DNA of 64,000 bases from G963677185 sp963677185. Lineage in GTDB: Bacteria; Bacillota; Syntrophomonadia; Syntrophomonadales; Syntrophomonadaceae. This document shows positions 25,648 to 34,319 of the stretch, in pieces. The stretch is from assembly GCA_963677185.1 (NCBI GenBank), contig OY781889.1:1488001-1552000 (forward strand), written 5' to 3'. The position numbers were made by a program, and so were the translations under genes. The notes below the pieces were generated by a model. It had not been told where the DNA came from, did not search any database, and was given only the letters and a program-made list of their open reading frames with translations. Positions within the stretch are counted from its first letter, which is position 1, and each line of letters starts with the position of its first letter.

Positions 25648-26979
25648 ATGACAGATTATGAATATGAAGCATGGCTGCCTTTGAATTTGGAAAAATACCT
25701 CCTGATCGTTATGGGGCTGGCTATTTTCTTTTATTCAATGCCGGCCCGGTCAGTTATAGCCTCTAATTCGCTTAATGCATACTTCAATATTTTTTGGATT
25801 GCGGTAGGAAGCTTTCTGCTGCTTACATATGCAATGGAAAAACAATTATTTCCAGGTATAGTAATCCTGGCATTCTGCTACTGGAGCCTGGCTTTTCTAT
25901 CCAATATCGTAGGGAATCAGAATTTATTCACTCATTTTGCAACGTTTTTCAATTCGGTCTTTCCACTGTTGTTAATCGGGCTTTGCCTGAAGCCTGAAGT
26001 GATCGAACCGGTTGCCGAAGGATTCCTGAAGGGTATGAATGCCATGATCATTCTGATGGTCTGCTTTGGAATTCCCGACATTATGACCGGCGGTATGATC
26101 CAGGAATTCATGATATCTCATGTATTTGATCCCGATATGGCGGCCCTGGCTGAAGTAAACCTTGCTGCTGGCGTATATCGCTTGTTCTTCGTATTCGGGC
26201 ACCCATTGCACCTGGCATGGATATTTTTGCTGTTTTTCTCATTAAACGTTCTTAACAACCGGTATTATAAGGTTTTACTGTCCACACCGCGGGCAGCCCT
26301 GATAACATTGCTCGGGCTTGTCCTCTGCAACAGCCGGACGGCACTGATCATCGGCACACTGATGATCCTCCTGCTTAATGGGGAGCGCAGCCGGCGATGG
26401 TTATACCTGACTGCAGTCATTGCATTGGCAGCCGCCATTCTTTTTGTGCCGGTGGTCCGGGATAATGTGGCACAACGGTTTATAAACGAAATGCAGGGAG
26501 ATAGTATCAGCGGAGGGCGCAATGAAGCAGTGCAAATGGTTTTCGAGGGCTATGCCGAACCGCCCGGGATAATTCTGGGGCAGGGATTGGGTCACTCGCG
26601 GCAGATCGCGAAGGCTCTGGGAGGATTCATTAACAGCTTCGAGTACCCGATTATTATGTATGCATACGATTACTCGATAACCGGCACAGCCATACTTTAT
26701 GCCATAATCCTGTTTATACCGCTCAACATATTTATAAGGGAAAAGCGGTGGCTGGAAGCAGGCTTGTTTCTGGCGCTGTCTTTGTATATGAACGGCTTTA
26801 ATCTACTGGCCGATGACCCTGATGGGATCGCACAATTGTGCTACGGTGCGATGCTGATGATTAACATGAGGAGGAAGCATTGCCCGGAAATGGCCAGCCA
26901 TTTAGACGAGGACCACGAAAGCCCTGAACAACCTGATGACGAGGAAGTCGAATATAACTGTATTGGGAGTACCGCATGA
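25648..26979 (+). CDS. O-antigen ligase/Wzy-like polymerase
   Basis: A 443-residue membrane protein with about 11 TM segments and a periplasmic-type loop. The segment SISGGRNEAVQMVFEGY followed by GIILGQGLGHS matches the 'SGR...W......P..G.G.G' pattern of Wzy polymerases and WaaL ligases. The polar C-terminal tail is cytoplasmic. Its order next to Wzx and Wzz supports a Wzx/Wzy-dependent assembly route. GAGGAG precedes the ATG. It overlaps the next gene by four bases. Confidence 0.8.
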   Translation: MTDYEYEAWLPLNLEKYLLIVMGLAIFFYSMPARSVIASNSLNAYFNIFWIAVGSFLLLTYAMEKQLFPGIVILAFCYWSLAFLSNIVGNQNLFTHFATFFNSVFPLLLIGLCLKPEVIEPVAEGFLKGMNAMIILMVCFGIPDIMTGGMIQEFMISHVFDPDMAALAEVNLAAGVYRLFFVFGHPLHLAWIFLLFFSLNVLNNRYYKVLLSTPRAALITLLGLVLCNSRTALIIGTLMILLLNGERSRRWLYLTAVIALAAAILFVPVVRDNVAQRFINEMQGDSISGGRNEAVQMVFEGYAEPPGIILGQGLGHSRQIAKALGGFINSFEYPIIMYAYDYSITGTAILYAIILFIPLNIFIREKRWLEAGLFLALSLYMNGFNLLADDPDGIAQLCYGAMLMINMRRKHCPEMASHLDEDHESPEQPDDEEVEYNCIGSTA

Positions 26980-28112
26980 AGAAAATAGTCATTGGCGATT
27001 TTACCGAATATAATTTCCCGACCGCCAAGCTGGGCAACTACCATATTTGTAATCAGTTTGTAAAAAATGGATATGAGGCGCTGTGGATCTCCAACACATA
27101 TAACGAGCTGATATTCTTGAAGGACAAGGTTGATTATGCCTGTAAAAGGGCCATTTCGAAACCGCATAGGAATATATTGGCTAACAATGTATATGGATTT
27201 GCACCATGGTCATGGCGGTTGTACGGGGATTACCCCTTTAGCCGGAATCCGCGCATCATCCAAAACATGCCCGGGACCATCCGGCCCGACATCAAGAAGT
27301 CCATGGCGAAAATGGATTTCGATAAGGCTGATGTGCTCTGGATATCGAATCCGAAGCTGTTCTGGCTGGCCGATGTTATTGAGTACGGCCGGTTGGCCTA
27401 CCGGATAGCTGATGATTATGCTCATTTCAAGGATTTTCCCAATATTGCAGCTCTGGAGGAGCAGTTCATTAAAAAGGCCGATCATATTTTTATGACTTCC
27501 CACCTTTTCGAGGAAAAGGTAAGGCGCCTGGGTAAAAAGCCAGTAACGTTGAAAAATGCGGCTGATACGGAGTTTTTTGCCGCAGAACAGCCCGCCCCTG
27601 TTGATTACAGGGATAAATCCAGAAAGCGAATTGTGTATGTAGGCGCTATTCGATATTGGTTCGATGTTGAACTGGTGGCCAGGCTCGCTGAGAAAGTGGC
27701 TGCCGACATTTATCTCGTTGGGACGGAGCTGGAGAACCTGGATGGGATTCGCAGCCGCCCCAATGTGCACATCCTCGGGGCACGCGATTTTAGTACCGTT
27801 CCAGCCTACATGCAGCACGCCGATGTTGCGATTATTCCCTTTAAGACCGGGGAGCTGACTGCGGCGATAAGTCCTTTGAAGCTCTTTGAGTACTGCGCTG
27901 CTGGAACGCCGGTGGTGTCAACGTATATGCGAGAGGTGGCACAACTGGATGCGCCGATATGCGTGGCCAGGAATGCTGAAGATTTCATTTCGGGAGTCCA
28001 GAAGGCCCTGGATAATCCCAAGCCCACGGACCAATTGCAGGAGTATGCCGCCAGGAACTCATGGGCGGAGCGGTTCAACACGATAAAGGAGGAATTTTAC
28101 AGGCATGATTGA
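26976..28112 (+). CDS. Glycosyltransferase, GT-B fold (GT4-like)
   Basis: A 378-residue predicted glycosyltransferase. The C-terminal Rossmann half has RKRIVYVGAIRYWFDVELV and later YMQHADVAIIPFKTGELTAAISPLKLFEYCAAGTPVVST. The latter is the nucleotide-sugar-binding E-x7-E region of GT4 enzymes. The N-terminal half is divergent (FTEYNFPTAKLGNYHICN). It is translationally coupled to the polymerase (ATGA overlap) and overlaps the next gene by eight bases. Confidence 0.85.
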   Translation: MKKIVIGDFTEYNFPTAKLGNYHICNQFVKNGYEALWISNTYNELIFLKDKVDYACKRAISKPHRNILANNVYGFAPWSWRLYGDYPFSRNPRIIQNMPGTIRPDIKKSMAKMDFDKADVLWISNPKLFWLADVIEYGRLAYRIADDYAHFKDFPNIAALEEQFIKKADHIFMTSHLFEEKVRRLGKKPVTLKNAADTEFFAAEQPAPVDYRDKSRKRIVYVGAIRYWFDVELVARLAEKVAADIYLVGTELENLDGIRSRPNVHILGARDFSTVPAYMQHADVAIIPFKTGELTAAISPLKLFEYCAAGTPVVSTYMREVAQLDAPICVARNAEDFISGVQKALDNPKPTDQLQEYAARNSWAERFNTIKEEFYRHD

Positions 28113-28944
28113 CGGGAATGCTCCATTAATTAGCGTGGTGATACCTTATTACAACCGGCAGGGCACTCTGTTAAGGGCACTCGACTCGGTGAGAATGCAG
28201 AGTTTTCAGAACCTGGAGATTATTACTGTAGATGACGGTTCTACAGATGGCTCCTATGAGCTGGTGGAACAATATCGTGTAGAATTTCCGGAACTGAAGG
28301 TCACTAACCTTCAGCAGGCTAATGCCGGGCCATCGGCTGCGCGCAATGCAGGCGTGCGCGCAGCCAGAGGAAAATATATAGCCTTTTTAGACTCCGATGA
28401 TTCCTGGAGGCCTGAAAAATTAAAGTTCCAGATAGAACGGATGAATCAGGAACCCGATTTGATGCTGGTTGGCACTAATTACATGGTTCTGCTTGACAAT
28501 GGGGATAGCCGCATCGCTTTTCCCAAACAGCAGCAATTTTTGCGCGGCAGTTACCGGCGCATGCTGTTCAAGGTTTTTGTTTGCATACCATCCACACTGG
28601 TCGACCGTGAAATATTTACGAAATATGGGATCTGGTTCAGAGAGGGGAAAAACCATGCCGAGGATTCCCTGTTCTTTCTCCAGGTTGCCCGGCATTTCAG
28701 TATTGGGCGGCTTCATGAACCGCTTACTTGCATACACAAGCAAATGTACGGCGACGACGGCCTTACAGCCGATATGAAGGGTATGCTCCGCAATGACATC
28801 GACAACTGCAGGATTCTGGCCAGGGAGCCCGATCACTGCGGAAAACGGCTCAATCCCGTGCTTGCACAGTTTTTGATAGGCTGGATGTACTTGAAGCATG
28901 TAAAACGGGTGCTGATTACCATGCGTCAAAACACCAGCTCATAA
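28105..28944 (+). CDS. Family 2 glycosyltransferase
   Basis: A 279-residue GT-A-fold glycosyltransferase: SVVIPYYNRQGTLLRALDSV, then VDDGSTDGSYELV, then AGPSAARNAGV, with the metal-binding DxD equivalent LDSDDSW at about residue 92-97. AAAGGAGGAATTTTACAGGC precedes the ATG. It is expected to add one sugar to the lipid-linked repeat unit on the cytoplasmic face. Confidence 0.92.
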   Translation: MIDGNAPLISVVIPYYNRQGTLLRALDSVRMQSFQNLEIITVDDGSTDGSYELVEQYRVEFPELKVTNLQQANAGPSAARNAGVRAARGKYIAFLDSDDSWRPEKLKFQIERMNQEPDLMLVGTNYMVLLDNGDSRIAFPKQQQFLRGSYRRMLFKVFVCIPSTLVDREIFTKYGIWFREGKNHAEDSLFFLQVARHFSIGRLHEPLTCIHKQMYGDDGLTADMKGMLRNDIDNCRILAREPDHCGKRLNPVLAQFLIGWMYLKHVKRVLITMRQNTSS

Positions 28945-28958
28945 GGGGAGGGTTAGCA

Positions 28959-30056
28959 ATGAACGGCCGTAAGCCGCTCGAAATATTAATTACAGGGCTT
29001 TGCGCTCCTCCTAACAGTGGGGGAGTCGCTGTATATGTTCGGCGTTTGTTCGAACGCCTGAAAATGCAGGGGCATAATTGCCTTGTCTATGACCAATTTG
29101 ACCGATCCGGAGATGGGGATCCAGAGGGCATATACCGGATGAAAAGCAAATGGAGCCTGTATTGGCGAATTTTCCAGTCGGGACGCTATGATATCATGCA
29201 TATCAATGAAAACACCTGGAAGCAGCGCTGTGCCCTGGTAATGCTGGCCAGGCTGAAGGGGATGCAGCCGGTTATAACCATCCACAGTTTCAGAGATGAT
29301 TACCGGTCCATGAGTATACTGAATCGTCTGGCTATGCGGTGGACGCTGAAAAACGCGGCCTGCCTGGTTGCTTCAGGGATGAATGAGGCTGAACGCTTGC
29401 GGGAACTAGAGCCGGTAATCAGGATAAGGAAGATAACACCCTTTATTCCTCCCCTTGCCACAGACGGGCAAACCGGGCTGCCGGACGCCATGCTCGAATT
29501 TTGCAGGCGTCATTCCTATACCCTGTGCGCCAATGGTTCGAATATGAATTTCTATGAGGGCAAGGACATTTATGGATTGGATATGCTGGTGGAAGCCTGT
29601 GGCATACTCCGGACGGAATGGGATATCGGCTTCATCTATTGCCTGACCCGAATTACCAATGCCGAATACTTCGGGAGCATCCAGGAACGCATCAGCCAGC
29701 TGGGGATTGAGGACCACTTCCTAATCAATACCAATGATATTGAGTTCTGGAAAGTGATAGATCAATGCGATATCTTTGCCAGGCCCAGCCGGACAGACAG
29801 TTTCGGCATATCGGTGGCTGAAAGCATTTACCTCAAGAAACCTGCGATCGCCAGCGATGTATGTCTTCGCCCTGAAGGAACCACTGTTTTTACAGCGGGA
29901 AATGTGGACAGAATGACAGAGGCCATCTCAGCAGTGCTTGCCAGAATGACCAGCAGTACCTGGGATTTCAACCCAGATCAACCGGAAAATGGCTCTATAT
30001 TGCTGGAATCGCTTTATTATGAGCTTGTGGAGGGGTCTGCCAGGCCCGGGAAGTGA
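28959..30056 (+). CDS. Family 4 glycosyltransferase
   Basis: A 365-residue GT-B glycosyltransferase. The N-terminal domain opens ILITGLCAPPNSGGVAVYVRRL. The C-terminal domain carries DIFARPSRTDSFGISVAESIYLKKPAIASDV, the donor-binding E-x7-E segment of GT4. AAGGGGAGGGTTAGCA lies before the ATG. It is the third glycosyltransferase of the operon. Confidence 0.9.
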   Translation: MNGRKPLEILITGLCAPPNSGGVAVYVRRLFERLKMQGHNCLVYDQFDRSGDGDPEGIYRMKSKWSLYWRIFQSGRYDIMHINENTWKQRCALVMLARLKGMQPVITIHSFRDDYRSMSILNRLAMRWTLKNAACLVASGMNEAERLRELEPVIRIRKITPFIPPLATDGQTGLPDAMLEFCRRHSYTLCANGSNMNFYEGKDIYGLDMLVEACGILRTEWDIGFIYCLTRITNAEYFGSIQERISQLGIEDHFLINTNDIEFWKVIDQCDIFARPSRTDSFGISVAESIYLKKPAIASDVCLRPEGTTVFTAGNVDRMTEAISAVLARMTSSTWDFNPDQPENGSILLESLYYELVEGSARPGK

Positions 30057-30103
30057 AACGGAAAAACCAGGAATAGTTATGCGAGAGGAGCCGGTGTTAC
30101 CTG

Positions 30104-30844
30104 ATGCAGAGAAACCGAGCCGATATCCTGGGGAGCCTGGTCGATGAAGTGGATTACGATCAGGCCATGAAAGCGATCACCGCTTTTGTTGCAGGGCGCC
30201 AGGGTGCGCTGATTATTACAGCTAACGCCGAAATCATTTACCAGGCCAGCGAAATGCCGGAATACAGGGAAATGATAAACCAGGCCGAACTGGTCACACC
30301 TGACGGAATTGGCACCGTATGGGCTGGGCGTCATCTTGGCTATAGCTTTCGGGAACGGGTGACCGGCATAGATCTCATTTTCAAAATCTGCGCCGAAGCT
30401 ATTTACCGGGGCTGGTCGCTGTATCTGCTGGGAGCGGCGCCCGGGGTGGCGGAACGGGCGGCTGGGGTCTTGCGTCAGAGTTATCCCGGTCTCATAATTT
30501 GCGGCACACGGGACGGTTTTTTCAAGCCCGATGAAGAAGCGGATGTTGTTACTGAGATTACGTCTGCCCAGCCCGACATTTTACTGGTTGCGATGGGGGC
30601 TCCTCGGCAGGAAATGTGGATTAGCTGCCATCGGGAGGAACTTGGGGTGCCCGTATATATGGGGGTGGGCGGCAGCTTCGATGTAATTTCGGGTCAGAAG
30701 AAGAGAGCTCCTCAGTGGATAATCCGTCTCCATTTGGAATGGTTTTTCCGCTTGCTGCAGGAGCCTTCGCGGTTGAAACGGCAGACATCCCGGCTCCGTT
30801 TTGTTATAATGGTGCTCAAGGAAGGCCGGTCCACAGGCAAATGA
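30104..30844 (+). CDS. WecG/TagA/CpsF-family glycosyltransferase (GT26)
   Basis: A 246-residue protein of the WecG/TagA family, which transfers ManNAc or ManNAcA-type sugars to an undecaprenyl-linked acceptor. Motifs: ITANAEIIYQA near 40-50, VTPDGIGTVWA, ITGIDLI-type TGIDLIF, LLGAAPGVAERAA, AMGAPRQEMW and GVGGSFDVISGQ. A ManNAc-type transferase fits the UDP-ManNAc-type dehydrogenase encoded at 34.3 kb, suggesting a ManNAcA residue in the polymer. The ATG is 14 bases beyond GAGGAG, slightly far. Confidence 0.92.
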   Translation: MQRNRADILGSLVDEVDYDQAMKAITAFVAGRQGALIITANAEIIYQASEMPEYREMINQAELVTPDGIGTVWAGRHLGYSFRERVTGIDLIFKICAEAIYRGWSLYLLGAAPGVAERAAGVLRQSYPGLIICGTRDGFFKPDEEADVVTEITSAQPDILLVAMGAPRQEMWISCHREELGVPVYMGVGGSFDVISGQKKRAPQWIIRLHLEWFFRLLQEPSRLKRQTSRLRFVIMVLKEGRSTGK

Positions 30845-30896
30845 GCTGCTGGAATCAGGCTGAAGCATAGAAAATATGCGGAATGTGTGAATTACA

Positions 30897-31385
30897 ATGG
30901 AAGTAAAAAAGGCTTTGCCATTGGTTCTAGCTATGATATGCATGGGTATAGTGCTGCTTTTTTCGTGCCAAACGGGAGCAGCTTCACACGATTTGAGCTT
31001 GATAATTGCCAGGCGTATCGGCGAAATCCTTGATTATACCGGTTTTGGAAAACAATCGATAGAGCAGATAGACCTGCTGGTCAGGAAAAGCGCTCATTTA
31101 TTGGAGTACATGGTCCTGGCCGTTCTCCTGGCCAAAGGATGTGCGAGATTGCTGGGCCGGGTTGGAGTGGGTTCATTGGTGGCCTTTTTGGCCGCGGTCA
31201 GCTTCGCTGGTCTGGACGAATGGGTTCAACTGAGTTATCGGGGCAGAACAGCCAGTATGTTCGATGTAATCATAGATGCAGCCGGCGTGTTCCTGGGGAT
31301 TACCGCTTTTGTGCTATACACAAGGAAGAACCGTCCGCAAAGGCGCGAGGCATGTCTTGAAGGAACGATGGCCAGGAAATCATAA
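30897..31385 (+). CDS. VanZ-like membrane protein
   Basis: A 162-residue protein with four predicted TM segments and the VanZ family signatures: FSCQTGAASHDLS near the start, VRKSAHLLEYMVLAVLL (K-x-x-H-x-x-E-Y) and DEWVQLSYRGRTASMFDVIID. VanZ-family proteins are linked to glycopeptide and other lipophilic stress resistance, mechanism unclear. It is the last gene of the operon and ends four bases before the convergent right lyase. The ribosome binding site is weak. Confidence 0.88.
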   Translation: MEVKKALPLVLAMICMGIVLLFSCQTGAASHDLSLIIARRIGEILDYTGFGKQSIEQIDLLVRKSAHLLEYMVLAVLLAKGCARLLGRVGVGSLVAFLAAVSFAGLDEWVQLSYRGRTASMFDVIIDAAGVFLGITAFVLYTRKNRPQRREACLEGTMARKS

Positions 31386-31389
31386 AAAT

Positions 31390-32280
31390 TTACTTTACTG
31401 ATACACTGTCATAGTAAACCACGCGCCTGGTGAGGATGGATGTGTCATTAGCACCCTGGCTCCAATCCCATTTGGATATTCCGATTTGCATTTTTACACC
31501 TTTAATATCATTGGTGGTGTTTGGCCCTTTAATGTCCAGGAGCTGCGCTCCATCCTTGAAAACCTGGATACGGGGATTTTGAGAATCAAGCCAGCCCCAT
31601 TTAATTATAAAGGTCCACTGTACGAAGCGCCCTTTATCTTCGAGATAGGAGCCCAGGTTATGACGCACAAACTGGCCTTTATCCATGATCTGTTGATCAG
31701 TGCTGATTGCGGCATCATCCCAGATGCGCCACAGTTCATAGTGGCCTTCGTAGGTATGCAATGCCAGTGGGGGGTAGGTCCATTGTTCGCCAGGGTCAGG
31801 AGTATTATGCCACTGGGCAATGACTTCAGATCCCTCGGGGTCCAGGGCAAAATCTTCATCACCACCGTTGGGCAGCAGGGTTGCGAAGCTATAGGTGCGT
31901 TCCTGTAAAGGTCCGTTTTCAACCAGAAGCGTCAGTCCGGAACGCTTGCTATTGTTAACCGGTGGATCGGATTTGTTCAGTTCGATTCTTAAAGAGCTGG
32001 AACCGCTTAAGGCATAGTTTCCCGAAATGCTTCCGGAGTATGCAGTGTCAGGCATTTCGCGGTACCATGACTCCTGCAGGCGGCCTTCGAAATCGTCGTG
32101 AAAGATTATCGCCGTCCCGGGGGCAGCAAGGATATTATAAACCGGGTTTATAAAGGGGGTTGTTACTGCAGGTTCAGGCGGATTTGAGCACTCTGATATG
32201 GAAGAACAGCATTTGGTTATGTAAATAGCTAATGCAACCAGGACCGGAATCAGACATATTATGAGCACGCGCTTTTTCAC
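31390..32280 (-). CDS. Polysaccharide lyase paralogue (right copy)
   Basis: A 296-residue paralogue of the left lyase, sharing DDFEG, SWYREM, EVIAQWHNTPD, YPPLALHTY, HYELWRIWDDA and NTTND. GTG at 32280 is the start, since GAAAGGAGTCCCTGCCT lies before it and it aligns with the left start. The N-terminus has a single hydrophobic anchor (about 4-20) with a Cys-rich segment after it and no clear cleavage site, so it may stay membrane-tethered. The conserved SKRSEL is SKRSGL here: the acidic residue is replaced by Gly, which may reduce activity. Its leader holds only a decayed riboswitch. Confidence 0.8.
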   Translation of the reverse strand: MKKRVLIICLIPVLVALAIYITKCCSSISECSNPPEPAVTTPFINPVYNILAAPGTAIIFHDDFEGRLQESWYREMPDTAYSGSISGNYALSGSSSLRIELNKSDPPVNNSKRSGLTLLVENGPLQERTYSFATLLPNGGDEDFALDPEGSEVIAQWHNTPDPGEQWTYPPLALHTYEGHYELWRIWDDAAISTDQQIMDKGQFVRHNLGSYLEDKGRFVQWTFIIKWGWLDSQNPRIQVFKDGAQLLDIKGPNTTNDIKGVKMQIGISKWDWSQGANDTSILTRRVVYYDSVSVK

Positions 32281-32289
32281 AGGCAGGGA

Positions 32290-32362
32290 CTCCTTTCGGC
32301 AACTGGATGGAATTTGACAGGACCTTTGGCACTGCGCCGGCATTTTATATATGTTTACCTTT
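32290..32362 (-). promoter_or_regulatory. Decayed c-di-GMP-I riboswitch remnant
   Basis: On the minus strand the 3' half (AGGTCCTGTCAAATTCCATC, then CAGTTGCCGAAAGGAG) aligns with the proximal riboswitch of the left lyase. The 5' half is degenerate: GGTAAAC instead of GGCAAACC, the P2 stem cannot form, and GGGACGCAAA is reduced to a GGCGCAG-like sequence. Ligand binding is unlikely. It appears to be a relic of the duplication. Confidence 0.6.
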
Positions 32363-32378
32363 TCATCGCCACTTATGA

Positions 32379-32408
32379 AGTCTATTATATACAAAAATCC
32401 TAAATTGT
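32379..32408 (+). promoter_or_regulatory. Shared upstream box of the wzz-like genes, right copy
   Basis: This is the second copy of the element at 20312-20341 (AGTCTATTATATACA ... AATTGT), 58 bases before the right Wzz-like gene. Confidence 0.5.
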
Positions 32409-32465
32409 CACTAGCGCAAGGCTGCACTGGAAAATGCAGGATTCCCGACAGCAGGAGGAGAATTT

Positions 32466-33053
32466 ATGTTTAATTTGAGCAGGCTTATCAGAAAGCGGTT
32501 CGTGGTGTTGCTGCTGTTGCCCTTGCTGCTCGGCGGGGTAGCATTCTATTATACCAGGATGTACATCACGCCTGAATATTCATCTTCAGCAACAGTAGTG
32601 GTGCGAGGAATAAGCAGAAACGAAGCGGATATGCGGTATGAAGACGTACTTGCTTCACAGGCATTGGCAAAGATGGTAGCCGGTGTAGCGCAGAGCCGGG
32701 AAATTGCCGGTGAGGTATCGAGAACGCTTGACGATCCGGCTATAACGACAGAATCACTGATGGATTCGGTGACAGTAACGGTTACTCCTGATTCCAGCAT
32801 TGTTTCCATAACCTGTTTCGATGCTGACGCTGTAAGGGCCGCGAAAGCAGCCAACCAGTACATCTATACACTGGTGGCAGAGATGCCGGAATATTATGAT
32901 GGCGTTTTGCTGACGCCCCTCGATCGGGCTGTTGCGCCGGATTATCCCGGCAAGCCCAGCATTGTATTTAATACTCTGGCTGCAGTGCTGGCCGGTATGG
33001 CCGCCGCTCTGATCTGGGCATATGTGTCTGATTATTACGCCCATCACCGCTAA
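32466..33053 (+). CDS. Wzz-like chain-length determinant (right copy)
   Basis: A 195-residue paralogue of the protein at 20399, of identical length: N-terminal TM (about 11-32), YSSSATVVVRG, YEDVLASQALAKMV, PDSSIVSI and a C-terminal TM. GGAGGAGAATTT lies before the ATG. It is divergent from the right lyase, as the left copy is from the left lyase, which shows a module duplication. The middle of the extracytoplasmic domain differs most, so the two may set different chain lengths or pair with different partners. Confidence 0.85.
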   Translation: MFNLSRLIRKRFVVLLLLPLLLGGVAFYYTRMYITPEYSSSATVVVRGISRNEADMRYEDVLASQALAKMVAGVAQSREIAGEVSRTLDDPAITTESLMDSVTVTVTPDSSIVSITCFDADAVRAAKAANQYIYTLVAEMPEYYDGVLLTPLDRAVAPDYPGKPSIVFNTLAAVLAGMAAALIWAYVSDYYAHHR

Positions 33054-33106
33054 CGGGACGGTATAGGATGCAAATAAACATAAGCTTAAGCAAAGAGGAC
33101 TAACAT

Positions 33107-34273
33107 ATGAATCTGAAGAATAGCAGGATCCTTCAGCCAATCAAAAAAGCCCGGCGAGAAGCTTTGCTCAGCTGGCTGAACTTTCGAGGCTGGTCAACAG
33201 ACCAGAAATACATCATTTTTGAGTCAGATGATTGGGGCGGCATACGCACTGCATCGCCAGACGCCTACCAGGCAATGATAAAAGCGGGTGACCCTCTGGA
33301 TAAATATCCTTTTCCCAGGTATGACGCCCTGGCAAGCGAGGATGACCTGGAACTGTTATTCGAGCTTTTATATGGATTTACCGATATACACGGCAATCAT
33401 CCGGTTTTTACTGCCAATACCACGGTTGCTAATCCTGATTTTGAAAAGATCAGGGAATCTAAGTTTTCCGCTTACTACTATGAACCCTTTACGGAAACAT
33501 TAAAAAAATATGCGAATCATGGCAGGTGTTTTGAACTATGGAAAAGCGGGATGACTAATGGAATCTTCCATCCACAGCTGCATTGCCGTGAACACGTGCA
33601 TATTACCAGGTGGCTCCAGGACCTTCAAAAGGGCGACAAGGACCTTCACCGGGCTTTTGAGCACGATATGATCAGCGGAGGAAGCTCGTTTGATGAGAAT
33701 AACCGTTTTGCTTATATGGATGCCTTTAACTACTATGGCCTGGAATATGACGCTCTGCTGGAAAGCATTATATCTGACGCGGCTAACCTGTTTGCCAGCA
33801 TTTTCGGCTACAAATCAAGGTCTTTTGTACCATCCTGTTATGTCTGGAACAGCCGGCTCGAAAGCATTCTGGCCATGCATGACATAGAATTCATCCAGGG
33901 CAGATATCAGCTCATTCCCACTGAACGTGGATATGGCCAATTTGACGAGAAAAAACATATAATCGGCGAAAAAAATGATAATAATCAGCGATATTTAGTG
34001 AGAAACTGTACTTTTGAGCCGTCGCTGGGTTATGGAAGTGCGGCCGTTGATTTGTGCCTGGCGGAAATCAGTAATGCCTTCAGATGGAAAAAGCCAGCGA
34101 CTATCGGCACTCATCGTGTAAACTACGTGGGCTACATTGACAGAAGCAACCGCGATCACAACCTGCCGTTGCTGCAGCAGCTGCTGACACAAATAATGGC
34201 ATGCTGGCCTGATGTTCAGTTCATAACATCTGATGCGCTTGGAACGATTCTGGCCGGTAGTGAACTCAATTAA
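33107..34273 (+). CDS. Polysaccharide deacetylase-superfamily protein
   Basis: A 388-residue protein with YIIFESDDWGGIR at about 34-46, a putative metal-binding Asp pair, FHPQLHCREHV at about 153-163 and IGTHRVNYVGY near the C-terminus. These spaced Asp and His motifs match a distant group annotated as polysaccharide (de)acetylases, often next to sugar biosynthesis genes. No signal peptide is seen. The function in this EPS cluster is inferred by context only. The gene follows the right Wzz-like gene by 53 bases, with GAGGA before the ATG, and converges on the dehydrogenase gene. Confidence 0.65.
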   Translation: MNLKNSRILQPIKKARREALLSWLNFRGWSTDQKYIIFESDDWGGIRTASPDAYQAMIKAGDPLDKYPFPRYDALASEDDLELLFELLYGFTDIHGNHPVFTANTTVANPDFEKIRESKFSAYYYEPFTETLKKYANHGRCFELWKSGMTNGIFHPQLHCREHVHITRWLQDLQKGDKDLHRAFEHDMISGGSSFDENNRFAYMDAFNYYGLEYDALLESIISDAANLFASIFGYKSRSFVPSCYVWNSRLESILAMHDIEFIQGRYQLIPTERGYGQFDEKKHIIGEKNDNNQRYLVRNCTFEPSLGYGSAAVDLCLAEISNAFRWKKPATIGTHRVNYVGYIDRSNRDHNLPLLQQLLTQIMACWPDVQFITSDALGTILAGSELN

Positions 34274-34319
34274 TAATGGGTTTGCACCTCTTCCGAGGGC
34301 CGTTTCCCGGCGTTGGATA

